Program-made: the position numbers and the translations under genes
The notes under the pieces: model-generated
Databases searched by the model: none
What the model was told of the DNA's origin: nothing
Seen by the model: the letters and a program-made list of their open reading frames with translations, nothing else
NCBI RefSeq assembly: GCF_030864355.1
Contig: NC_083396.1
Span: forward strand, 2,790,001-2,854,000
Length of the DNA: 64,000 nucleotides
Direction of reading: 5' to 3'
Source of the DNA: Cutaneotrichosporon cavernicola
Taxonomy: Eukaryota; Basidiomycota; Tremellomycetes; Trichosporonales; Trichosporonaceae
In this document: piece by piece, positions 12,084 to 22,400 of the stretch
Layout of the letters: every line of letters begins with the position of its first letter
Numbering within the stretch: the first letter of the stretch is position 1

Positions 12084-13520
12084 TCAGCTTGTGACTCTAC
12101 TCAACGCAGCTGCTCCACTTACTTGCATGCTCGTGTGGCGGATGCGAGCGTCCCAGCGTTCGGTCCAAGCCACGGGCTGGACAGGCGTCTCCTCGCGCTC
12201 GACGCCAAGTCCACCAGCGGTTCCGGCTACCTGCCCGTCCTTGTCCTCGTGCCGGCTCTCGAAATACAGTAGCGAGAGCGGCTGGTCGATCCACGCTCGC
12301 AGACGCCCCTGCTCGATCATCTTCCGCGCAACGCCCTCGGCGGCCGCAGCGTCGAGGACGAGTAAGTCGCCAAGCGCGTCAAAGCTGATGTTGTCGTAGA
12401 CCTGGCGTTAGCTCCACCACCTTATTCCTCCGCCGCAACTCACCTTGGCACAAGCGCCGACATTGTGCTCGCGCACCGCGCGCTCCAGCACCGTCCCACC
12501 ACCCTCAACCTGTGCCTTCTGGTGTGGCATGAGCCCAGCCTCGAACTCGGCGACCTCGGCCGGCCGCACAATATACTCGAGCAGCATCTTGCGGAGCATA
12601 GTGCCAAGATGGGGAGGAATGACGGCATACACGCGGTCGTCGCGGTTCAGCTGGGCGAGAAGGCGGAGGCGCTGTGGACCAGCCGGAGCGAGGATGGAAG
12701 TAGTAACGGCCTGCTGGAGCATCATGAGGCGGTCGTCTTCGTCGACCGCCGGATCGAGGGATACGTCGTGATACACCCGCGCAGCCTCCGTAAAGCGTGC
12801 GCCGTAATCGAACAGGCGGGCTTGAGAGAGACGGAAGGTGAGCTGCGATTCCTTGGGCGTCTCGGGCGTAATCAGGAGAGAGGCGCGATTGAAGAAGTGC
12901 TGTGCGCGCTCGCTGCGCTCGTCCTGGTGTCAGCTTATCCTAGAGGTATCCTAAATTAAACGTACTTCCAATAGAAGGCGCACGATCTGGAGGTAGATCC
13001 CGAGCTTCTCGTCGTCGCTGACGAGTCGCGACGATCCCTCGAGCGGAATCCGAATCAACGCTTCAGCTGCACCTGCCCAATCCTCCTCGTTCTGGAGGAT
13101 GGTGCTCTGCGCCCGCCTCAGACGGGTAGTCTGTTCCTCGCACCATCCGGCATTATCCCCCAACACCCCCTCGATGATAGCCTTACGGTCCTCGCGGTCA
13201 CCGACCACAGCCCCAAGCGAGACCCACTTGGCCTCGTCGTCTCCCTCGGCCTGCAGCCCCAGTCCGGCTGTGAGAGCCGCAACGAAGGCGCCGAGGACGC
13301 GTCGCCCGACAACGAGGGGCACACTTGTGCTCGTCGTAAAGTGCAGCCCGAAGGTCGTTAGGTCGGATACATTTGGTGGGGAGAGGAGTGTCTCAAGGAG
13401 AGAGAGGTACGAGTCGATGCGGTCGCGCTGGTTTCTGATATTAGAGGAAAGAGGGAGAGGAGCTCACGAGATATCAGCGATGGAGGCGAGCTTGGGCCCA
13501 AGGTCGGTGTCGACGTCCAT
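12084..13520 (-). CDS. CSN4: COP9 signalosome complex subunit 4
   Basis: Exons (in transcription order) 13520-13468, 13434-12966, 12923-12444, 12401-12084; 439 residues. CSN4 is a PCI-domain scaffold of the COP9 signalosome, which removes Nedd8 from cullins. The centre carries the family stretch ILAPAGPQRLRLLAQLNRDD, followed by the PCI region with MIEQGRLRAWIDQPLSLLYF. Length is close to the usual ~400. The three introns are only 33, 42 and 42 nt and each ends in a compact branch/acceptor such as gctgacaccag. It is divergent from ARP3, with 237 bp between the two ATGs, and convergent with the chitin synthase. Confidence 0.93.
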
Positions 13521-13757
13521 CGTTGATGGTTGATGGTTGATGGAGGAGAAACGTGACGTTGACGTCAACCGGACTGAAAGATAGGGAGGAAGCCGATTAG
13601 GACTGTTCCCAATTAGGATGCAACCTAATGTGGAGGGCATTAGGATGATGGGGGGTCTGTCGACCACGCGACGTTATGTCAGCCCCACTCCTCCCTCGTC
13701 GCCATCATCGTCACCATCCCTCCTCCCATCTGCCATCTGCCATCTTCCTCATCCAAC
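13521..13757. promoter_or_regulatory. Shared divergent promoter CSN4/ARP3
   Basis: Only 237 bp separate the two start codons. The segment has a tgacgtcaaccg word near 13559, an attaggatgcaacctaatg imperfect palindrome around 13612-13630, and a pyrimidine-rich stretch (ccctcctcccatctgccatctg) before the ARP3 ATG. No clear TATA box. That it drives both genes is inference from geometry. Confidence 0.6.
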
Positions 13758-15489
13758 ATGTCCCGCCTCCTCCCACTCGTCATTGACAATGGCACGGGCT
13801 ACACAAAGATGGGGTAAGCTTCGACGCCTTCAAGCGGAACGGGATGACGTGGAGCGGTTCCGCTCGGCGCTTCTCCGCTTGCTCCCCCTCCTGCTCGTGA
13901 TCACTCGCTGACCCCAGCTTCGCAGGCAACTCGGAGCCCTCCTTTGTGTTCCCCACCGTGATTGCGACTAAGGACTCGACATCGACATCCGGTAGCGGGA
14001 CGGGGCGCCGTCCCGCCCCGCCGGTCGCGGCTAAGCCTGGCCACCTCGCGAGCAAGCGCGGTATTGAGGACCTCGACTTTTTCATTGGCGACGAGGCGGT
14101 GGCCAACTCGAAGTGAGTGTGGTTTGGCAGTGGGAGAGATACCAGGGCAGTGGTGAGGAGGCGCTGGTCGAGGCGGTGGTGCTGCGGAACGAGCGCTGCG
14201 GAGGCGCTGCTGCGAATGCCCAGCCGCCAGATCAATACCGCTCAAGCCGCCTCGGGACAACCTGGCTGACTACAGGACATACTCGCTCCACTATCCGATC
14301 CAACACGGCACGATCAACAACTGGGACCAGATGGAGCGTTACTGGGAGCAGAGCATCTTCAAGTACCTCCGCGCCGAGCCCGAGGACCACTACGTGCTGC
14401 TCACCGAGCCACCGCTCAACCCGCCCGAGAACCGCGAGAACACTGCCGAGATCATGTTCGAGTCGTTCAACGTCGCAGGCCTCTACATTGCTGTTCAGGC
14501 TGTACTGGCGCTCGCGGCGTCGTGGTCGAGCTCCAAGGTCACAGAGCGCACGCTGACTGGTGTGGTCATTGACTCGGGAGACGGCGTGACACGTGAGTAG
14601 CCCAGACGTCCCCAGCTGCCCGCATTCGAACGGTAGCTATTCCCGTCCGACCCACTCACACCAGACACCATTCCCGTCGCCGAGGGCTACGTCATCGGCT
14701 CATCGATCAAGCACGTCCCTATTGCTGGCAGCGACATTACCAAGTTTGTGCAGCAGCTTCTTCGTGACCGCGGCGAGTCGGCGCAGATTCCTCCAGAGGA
14801 CCAGTTCCGTGTCGCCGAGAAGATCAAGGAGGACTACACCTATGTGTGCCAGGACATTGTGAAGGAGTTTAGAAAGTACGACGCCGACCCGTACAAGTAC
14901 TTTTCGCGGTACTCGGGCGAGCACTCTGTGACTGGAAGGGTGAGTGATGGAAGTCAGCCGTGGCCGCACTCTAGCCAGCTGCGCCAAGTCGTTGGCCCAA
15001 CCCGCCCGCCCGCGCCACTGACCGTAGAAATACGACGTCGACGTCGGCTACGAGCGCTTCCTCGCCCCCGAGATCTTCTTCAACCCCGAAATCTACTCGT
15101 CCGACTTTCTCACCCCCCTCCCAGAGGTGGTCGACACTGTCATCCAGACGTCGCCCATCGACGTCCGCCGCGGCCTGTACAAGAATATTGTCCTCTCGGG
15201 TGGCTCGACAATGTACAAGGACTTTGGCCGGCGTCTGCAGAAGGACCTCAAGACGATTGTTGACAGCCGCATCTCGCTCTCCGAGGACCGTTCTGGTAAC
15301 CTCATGCGCTCCTCGGGTGTCGAGGTCAACGTCATCAGCCACAAGCGCCAGCGCTACGCCGTGTGGTACGGCGGCAGTCTCATGGCGTCGCTGCCCGAGT
15401 TTTACAATGTGTCGCACTCGCGCGCCGACTACGAGGAGTATGGCCCGAGCCTCGTCCGCCGGTTCTCGGTGTTTGGCAGTGCGACCTAA
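13758..15489 (+). CDS. ARP3: Actin-related protein 3 (Arp2/3 complex)
   Basis: Exons 13758-13813, 13918-14112, 14276-14592, 14665-14939, 15028-15489; 434 residues, usual for Arp3. It is one of the two actin-like subunits that nucleate branched actin, for example at endocytic sites. It starts [18 protein letters not shown] (the actin phosphate-1 loop), then the Arp3-typical [39 protein letters not shown] (phosphate-2 loop) and [19 protein letters not shown]. It ends [17 protein letters not shown] Ser/Thr/Pro-rich insert near residue 35-60 is somewhat longer than in yeasts. All four junctions are fixed by conserved sequence on both sides. Confidence 0.97.
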
Positions 15490-16145
15490 GGCCTCTAAGG
15501 CCCGTAGAAGGGTATCAGATACCAATACCAAGAGGCCGCGTGCGGCTACTAGAGGCGTTGTAGGAAGATGAATGCGTGCGAATGGCGAAGGCGAAAGGCG
15601 AACGGCGTGGGGGACGCGTGGTTGAAGCTTGGAGGCCGCGGAGGTGTCGCGCTGGCGGATGGCCAGGCCCAGGGTAGTAATGAATGATGATGACGTCGGG
15701 CGATCATGATGACTCGCGGCGATGGAGAACCGCTGGCCGCCCACATGATTTAAGTTGCTCTTGCTCTGTCTCTTTACTCCCTTTTTCTCTCTCGATTGTC
15801 ATTGCCCTTCCTAATTGCTCTCCCTCCTCTCATCTCGCCATCTCGCCATCTACCCACCTCGCACCTCCCCACCTCGCACCAGTGCAGACTGCGACTGCTT
15901 AACCGCCGCGTCTCCGATCGGTCCGACGTGCCTATTCGCATCATCCTGCGCCCTCACAGCTCACCTCGCAACTCATTTTGACTCACCTCCGCGCATACCT
16001 CTTGCTCTTGCTCTTGCTTTTGCTCGTGCTCTCGGACTTTGACTCTGCTTGGTCACTCCCAGACACACCTCGAGATCCAGCCCCCTCTTTCCTTCCTTCT
16101 CTCCCTTCTTCCCCCTCTCTCTTTCTCCCCCTCACTTCGCTCGTT
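15490..16145. other. Intergenic region between ARP3 and the FIT gene
   Basis: About 650 bp with no gene seen. The first part is the ARP3 3' region. From about 15750 it is strongly pyrimidine-rich (ctctctcgattg, catctcgccatctcgccatct, cttgctcttgctcttgcttttgctcgtgctc), most likely promoter and 5' UTR of the FIT gene. Confidence 0.6.
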
Positions 16146-17784
16146 ATGGCCCCAGTCAATAAACACCCCACCTTCCAAGTCGGCCGGCGCCGACGCTCCA
16201 ACGCAGCCGAGAGTACCGCTGCCGACCTGGCCGCGCGTCGTCCACGACGACTTAGTAACGGGTCGCGCCGTCCACCGCCGGGCATGTTGGAGAAGGCGCT
16301 GGAACGGCCGCAGCTCTTGGTTGGGATTGTGTGTGCCGCTGTGTTTCTGTGAGTGGAATTGCCGTGTGGTTTCGACTTGGCTAGTCTTCGAAGTGGTGCG
16401 TTGACTGCCGCTTCGTGATCGCTCACTGCGCGGAACCTTGCCTCTCCTTGCCCCCAACCCCCTCACCCTTCCCTGTCACCCGCCTCCCTCTTTCCCAACC
16501 CGAGATCCTCGCCGGCTAGCCTTCTCTCTCCGCTAACCTCAGTATCGGCTGCGTCATCGCCGTGTCCTACGACACAGCCCTCCCGACCTCAGAACTGCAC
16601 CATGTACACAACCACGCGCCCCTCCGCGCCGCCTACTTCGCCCAGAAGCGCAACGCGATCAACGTCATCTTCGTGAAACGCGCCTGGGCATGGACAGCCG
16701 CCATCTACCTCCTACACCTCGTCACTTCGCCGGGCACCCCAAACGTGCCCTCCTCCGCTGCGTCCGTCGGCAAAATTAACCCCGCCCTGCACAGCAACCA
16801 TGCCTCCTCGCGCAAGTCGCGTGGGCAGCGCCTTGCTGCCCTAGTCCTCGCCTCACTAGCGTGGATTCTCTTTACGGCGTGGTGTTTCGGTGCGGGTCTC
16901 GGAGATAGGATCATCGCGCTCTCGGGAGGGACCTGCGCCGTCCCCGTCCCGAAGGGAATTGATATTTCGACACTAGAGCACCTCGTCCCCGACGGACACA
17001 ACATGATCATCCACGCGACAGAGCACGCCCCGGAGCGCGTTTACCTTCCTCTCGGGCATGAATTCTGCTGCAACACTCCGCTCGCACCACACACACATCC
17101 GCGCCTTTTTGCCGTCCTTGACGTTCCACTCCAGCGTCCTCGGTGGAGTGGCGGATTCGACGTCTCGGGACACGGGTTCCTTCTCACACTGGGCGCTGTC
17201 GTTCTCGCAGCTGAGATCGCTCCAAGTTGGCGTGCGGCGCTGGCTGAGCGTCGCGGACAGCGGACGAGGGCGAGAGGGGCCAAGGGGTTGCTTCACACAT
17301 TTAGCACGGTGGCTGGAACCGCGCTCATCGCGCTCTGGGTGTGGATGCTCTTCATGACGGCAGTGTACTTCCATGACTTGGAGGAGAAGCTGGCCGGGTT
17401 AAGTAAGTCCCTGCGTTCCCAGCTAGAATTTGTCGTAATGTGCAGCTGACCCCAGGCCTTGGCCTCGTCGCGGCGACGCTCGTCAACCTCATGATCCCCG
17501 GTCAGTCGGCCCCCGTCATCGAGTTCAAGGTGCGCGGTGCGCCGCGGCGGCCGCCCGCATCACTCGTGGGCCATGATGACGACCACTCGCCTGTGTTTAG
17601 CGGCTCGAGTTCAGGCGACGACACACACACCCCCCTCTCGCCCACGCCTGTACGATCTCCGGGTCCCACGGTTGAGCGGCTCGACACAGTGGCCGCGCGA
17701 GAGGAGCAGGCGCAGCGCGTGCCCGTGCCTATTATCCGCGAGCCGGCTGCGACGATCCCCGAGGGCAAGCTGCATCACGAGTAG
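16146..17784 (+). CDS. FIT/Scs3 family ER membrane protein (acyl-CoA diphosphatase-like)
   Basis: Exons 16146-16348, 16543-17402, 17456-17784; 463 residues. FIT proteins (yeast Scs3/Yft2, human FITM1/2) sit in the ER membrane and act in phospholipid and lipid-droplet homeostasis; human FIT2 cleaves acyl-CoA. The signature is GFDVSGHGFLLTL, with the family histidine at about residue 278; a second candidate His is near residue 240 (PLGHEFCC). About six hydrophobic spans are visible: around the first splice junction, AWAWTAAIYLLHL, LAALVLASLAWILFTAW, GFLLTLGAVVLAAEI, GTALIALWVWMLFMT and GLVAATLVNLMI. The C-terminal ~90 residues after the last span are hydrophilic and Ser/Pro-rich, an extension beyond the usual family length. 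First intron 194 nt, second 53 nt. Confidence 0.85.
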
Positions 17785-18023
17785 GTGCAGTGTCGTTTAG
17801 GCTGCCGCGGCCAGCGAACGCGTAGGCAAGGTACAGCGATGTAGAGGTACTTGGGCGCGGATACATGCCCCACACGCCAAGCCGTGCCAAACGTCAGTGC
17901 GATTGCATTAGCCACCAGACCGACCCAATATACCCGTAGCGCCAAAAGCATTGCGAATCCCAGCATGTATACCTAACCAAGCCAAGATCTAAATCTATTC
18001 CGAGAGGCACACGCCCCGTCTAA

Positions 18024-21000
18024 TTAAAACAGGCTCGCCTGTTGCTGCTGCTGCTGCTGGCCGGCGCCAAACATGTTCTGACCCGCGAACGGCGAGCCTG
18101 CGCCGAACGGTCCCGAGCCCGGAACGCCGGGTCCGCCCACCCCGCGGAACGGGTTGCTGCCCGTGTTCTGACGCTGCAGCTGCGGGCCAGGGTTCTGAGT
18201 GTGCTGCGCTGCCAGCTGCTGCCCAAACGAGCTGGTTGGCTGGAAGCCGGTGGGCTGCGCGTGGAGTCCGCCGAAGGGGAAGCCGGTTGACTGGGCGGGG
18301 ACACCAGCGGTGGGGGACTGCGCTGAGCCGGGCGACTGAGCGCCGAGCCCGCTGGGAAAGCCGGTCGATAGCGTACTGAGACCAGCGGAGAAGGGGAAGC
18401 CAGTGGCCTGGGCGCTGAGAGTCGCACCGCCTGTGCCAGGAGAGCTGGGTCCCGCGCCAGAATTGAACGGGAACCCCGTCGCCTGGTTGCCAATGCCGTT
18501 CGCGCCGGGCGACGTCACGCCTCCGGGTTCCGGGATAGGAGGAAGGCTTTGCTCAAGTTGCGCACCGAAGCTGCTCGTCGGCTTGAACGGCTTGACCGCG
18601 CTGCCTCCGACACCAGTACGTTGGGGCTGGAGGAAGCCGCCCGACCCAGAGTTTACGTTTGCGTTCGAATCCATGACAGAAAGCGAGTTGAACTGGGAGA
18701 AGAAGTCGTCCTGGCCCGGCTGCTTGTCCATTGCGAACGCGCTCGCAATGTCGCCCATCGCCGAGCTGGGCTTTGCCGCTGCGGATGAGGACGAAGAGAG
18801 AGGATCAAAGTTCCACGGGTCGTTGTTCGGCTGCTGCTGAGGCTGTGCCTGTTGCTGAGCCATCTGCTGTTGTGGGTTGAGGCCACCCGCCGCCGCAAAC
18901 TGAGCCTGGAAACGCTGGTGCGCCATCTCGTTCATGTTCGGCTGGTGGGGCATGGGTGGGGCTGGCTGCGAAATACCGCCTGGCGGGGCGAAGGGGTTGT
19001 TCGAACCCGTCTTCTGCGCCGTGAGCGGTTTGGGCGAATCCGTTCGGACAGCGCTGCTGAGCACGTTGGGTGTTGAGCTGGGTCGATTGTCACCCGTCAG
19101 GTTGGGCTGACCGAACGGCGTTGCGGGCTGAGAGAATGCGCCGGACATGCCCATGCCACCCATTCCGCCCGCGTGGCTCATGCCCATACCCCCCATTCCA
19201 CCCATGCCAACCATGCCCGAGCCGCCCATGCCCATCATCGCGTTGCTCGCCATGCCCGTAGCCTGCGGCATGGTAGAATGGCGGAACGGGTTCGAGCCAG
19301 TCGTCTGCGGTTGCAAGAAGCCGGTCTGTTGGGGTTGGAGAGACGAGGGGAAGGGGTTGTTCTGGTTTGGCTGCGCGAGCAGAGACGACTGCTTGCCATC
19401 GCCGGCCATCTGGCCGAACGGCTGCGAGGTGGACGCGAGCGGGAACGTTGACTGGCGCTGTGCCTGGAACATAGGGTTCCCACTGCCCGAGAGCGATGGC
19501 TGGAGGAAGCCCGTGGTCTGCGGCTGGAGGAAGCTGCCCTGCTGCTGCGGCTGTTGCATAAAGCCTTGCGAATTGGGGAAGCCGGTCATCTGCGGTGCCA
19601 TGAAGCCCGTCTGCTGGGGGAACATAGTGCTCTGGCGGAACGGGTTGGCCATGCCTGTCATCTGCATCTGCATAGGCATTTGACCGCCCATGGATCCAAT
19701 GGTGGACATCGACCCCATCGGACCCATCTGGCCCATGGGCATCTGGCCGAACTGGCCCATCCCCATCCCCATCCCCATGCCGCCCATGTTGACCGAGTTT
19801 ATTGAACTGCTGCCCGCGACGGGCGACGTGGGCGAGTGGGCCTGCTCGTTCTCAATCGACTCGAGGAAGTCCTGAATCTTGGCCTGCGCGTTGGCGACGG
19901 GCGCGGGAGGCGCAGTCGTCGGTGCCGATTTGCTGCTCTCCGCCTTCTTGTCGCCCTTCTTATCGCCCCTCTTGCCACCCGCAGACGACTTGTCTCCGGG
20001 GCGCGCCTCGACGACTCCCAGGCTCTTCTTGTACTCAAGGCGGTTTTCTTCAAAGTTGGGGTCGTTCAGGTACTCGTCTAGCGCCTTGACCAGGGATGTT
20101 GGTGCGTGCTTGAGGTTGGGTACGGGCACGTTTACAATGTTGTTCAGACGCCTTGCAACCGCGAGGTACTCGACAATCTTGTCCGTCTGCTTGATAAACG
20201 ACTTGTAGATGTCAAACGAGTCAGTCGCGTCGACCTTGGACATTTCAAAGTAGTGCTCGAGGATGTTGCAAACACCCTCGTTGCCTGCCTGAAACAGCAC
20301 GAGCAGGTCTTTGATGAGCATGCGGAAGGCCAGGACCGTGTTCTCGTCGCGCAGGTCGTCGTCATAGAACTGGCGTAAGCTGGGAGTCATCTGTTCCTAG
20401 CTCACTGTGCACCGGATTAATGCGTCCAGGATGCGTTGCACCTGCTTGACCTCGCGCAGCAGACCCTGGTCGACGGGCAGGTGGCGAAGCCGCCTTGCCT
20501 TTGCTGGAGGTTAGTGGGTCACTTGTAGCACGCAGGCAACCCACAGTTCGCGCCGAGACCAGTGCTCCGGCGATTGCTCTCCGTCTGGAGATAGACGAGG
20601 TCGTGGCGGAGATCGCGGAATGCGCGAATCCGGCTGTCAAGATAGTACGCATATGGCGACAGGTTACTGGGAGGGTGGTAGCCTGGTGTCAGTTTGATTG
20701 CCGCGCCCTCGCCCCACTCCATTCGTGGGGCTGCTCTCTAGGCTTGATCGAGACAGATGTTGTGCGGCGGCTTCCTGCGCCGGCAATCGCGCCGGCCGCC
20801 ACCGCCGCGGCCGGCGACCACCCTGGGGGCAGGGTGGGGCGCTTCTCTGCCTCAATCCACTCGGACCAGGTAAACTTACCCGCTCCGTCACCCATATCCC
20901 GGACGTTGCGGAGGCGCAGTGTATCCGACCGCGCCAAGTGACCTAGTAGCTGCTCGCTCGCACCCGAGCGCATCATCTGGTGCAGCGTGATGAGCGCCTT

Positions 21001-21609
21001 GAAGACGACCTAGGGTTAGTGCTTGGGCTCGGGGCACGCTAGCAGCTCGGGCCGGCGGTGCGAGGCTACACGTACCACGGGGTTGTTGTCGCGCAGACGC
21101 ATTGACAGCGCGCGCGTGATGTCGTTCAAGGCATTGTCGTCGAATGTGGCTGCGATGAGTGCGCTGAGGTTAGCGAGGGGAGGGAAGGAAGAGGTGGGAA
21201 GAAAAGGGGGACAGGAGGGAGTGGGTGGGCTGTTAGAGGGAGGGAGGGTGAGCGGGGTGGGATGGGGATGGGGATGGGGGATGGCGAGGGGAGTGTGAGA
21301 GGGAGAGAGATGTTAGTCGGCATGCCTTTGAGGATCACATCGGTGGGACCCGCGGAGCCCTACTCCGCGGATCCCAAAAAGCATCGACGCCGCACTCGGC
21401 TCCTCTGACCAAACCGCCTTTACCCATCCACGCCTCTCGTGTCGGTCCCAACGACGCCATGACCGCGGTCTCCCTGCACACTTACTCCAAGTACTGCGTG
21501 TCAGTGTCCTGTTCCTTGTCAAGTCGGGACCCACCTTGGCTTTTGGCGGCGCATTCTTGGGCTTGCACGCCAACTTGACGATCTTGTCATAGTCCTGGCG
21601 GGGGGGCAT
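18024..21609 (-). CDS. AP180/CALM-type clathrin adaptor (ANTH domain), Yap1801/2-like
   Basis: Exons 21609-21535, 21493-21486, 21163-21076, 21009-20880, 20682-20545, 20503-20406, 20369-18024; 960 residues. It links PtdIns(4,5)P2 membranes to clathrin in endocytosis. Residues 1 to about 310 form the ANTH domain: CKPKNAPPKAK (lipid-binding Lys patch), YLDALIAAT, VVFKALITLHQMM, YYLDSRIRAFRDLRHD, NEGVCNILEHYFEM. Exon 2 is just 8 nt, encoding Tyr-Leu and part of Asp; skipping it breaks the frame and the conserved KYLD motif. The Met/Gln/Gly-rich tail has five NPF motifs (EH-domain ligands) and about 13 copies of [LIVM]xx[QNTS]xTG, the target pattern of Ark1/Prk1 endocytic kinases. Convergent with the FIT gene. 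Confidence 0.93.
21164..21485 (-). other. Long intron after the AP180 microexon
   Basis: At 322 nt this is far longer than most introns here. On the + strand it is purine-rich, with gggatggggatgggggatgg near 21258-21280. It may carry elements that help recognition of the 8-nt exon at 21486-21493; no specific motif could be identified. Confidence 0.6.
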
Positions 21610-22400
21610 TGTCGCCGTGGTTGGGGTGGAAAGTCGCCGCGGTTGGGGTGAAAGGAGTGTGGTTGGGTTGGAAAGAGATGTGGATGCGGATGAAGTGGGG
21701 TAGAAAGTGGGCGTGGGCGTGGGCGTGGGCGTGGGCGTCTGCGTCGACGAGACTTGGCGGAGGAGGGGGTCCGCTCTTTAGGTCGCTCGCTCTCGATGAG
21801 AGGAGGAGGATGTTGTTGTTGTTGTTAGATTGTAATATTGTTCAAGTGATGTTTGTGGCTTGAGGCTTGGAAGCTGAGATGACAGATGACAGATGACGGT
21901 TCTAAGTTGGGCAAACTATCGACGAGTGAAGTAGACCTCGCTGCACTAAACGGTTAGAGGGAAGGTTGCATGCCTGGATCTTTGGATCTTGTCAGGGACC
22001 ACTTAACATCTTGGACTACCAATCATATTTGCTTCCGCCTCTCCACCCGGGACCTATTCCACCTGTAAGGCATGCCCAGCACCCAGCACCGAGGGCCGAG
22101 GTCCAAAAAGACCGACGGTCAACGGGTCACCATATCAGTATGCTTGATCCAAGCACACGTCGCCCCGTCGCCCCGTCGCCCCGCTCATCTTCTTCGCATG
22201 ACTCATTCTTCACGTAGCGCCCAACACCCAGTGCCCAGTTTCTGCACCAGCTCTCTCGCATTATAGAGCCACTACTGATTGTACATTTCTAACTATCTGC
22301 ACATGGCACATCATCTACATGTCTTCCCAAAACCAATCCTTCGCTCTCTCAAACTCTACTTCGATACCGGGCCAATCGCCCGCGACTGGCTTGGCTTCTA
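21610..22400. other. Intergenic region between AP180 and the GT69 gene
   Basis: The first ~250 bp are the AP180 promoter, with a short (gtgggc)n run at about 21708-21742 and a gttgttgttgtt tract near 21812. The remaining sequence shows no gene. Confidence 0.5.
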
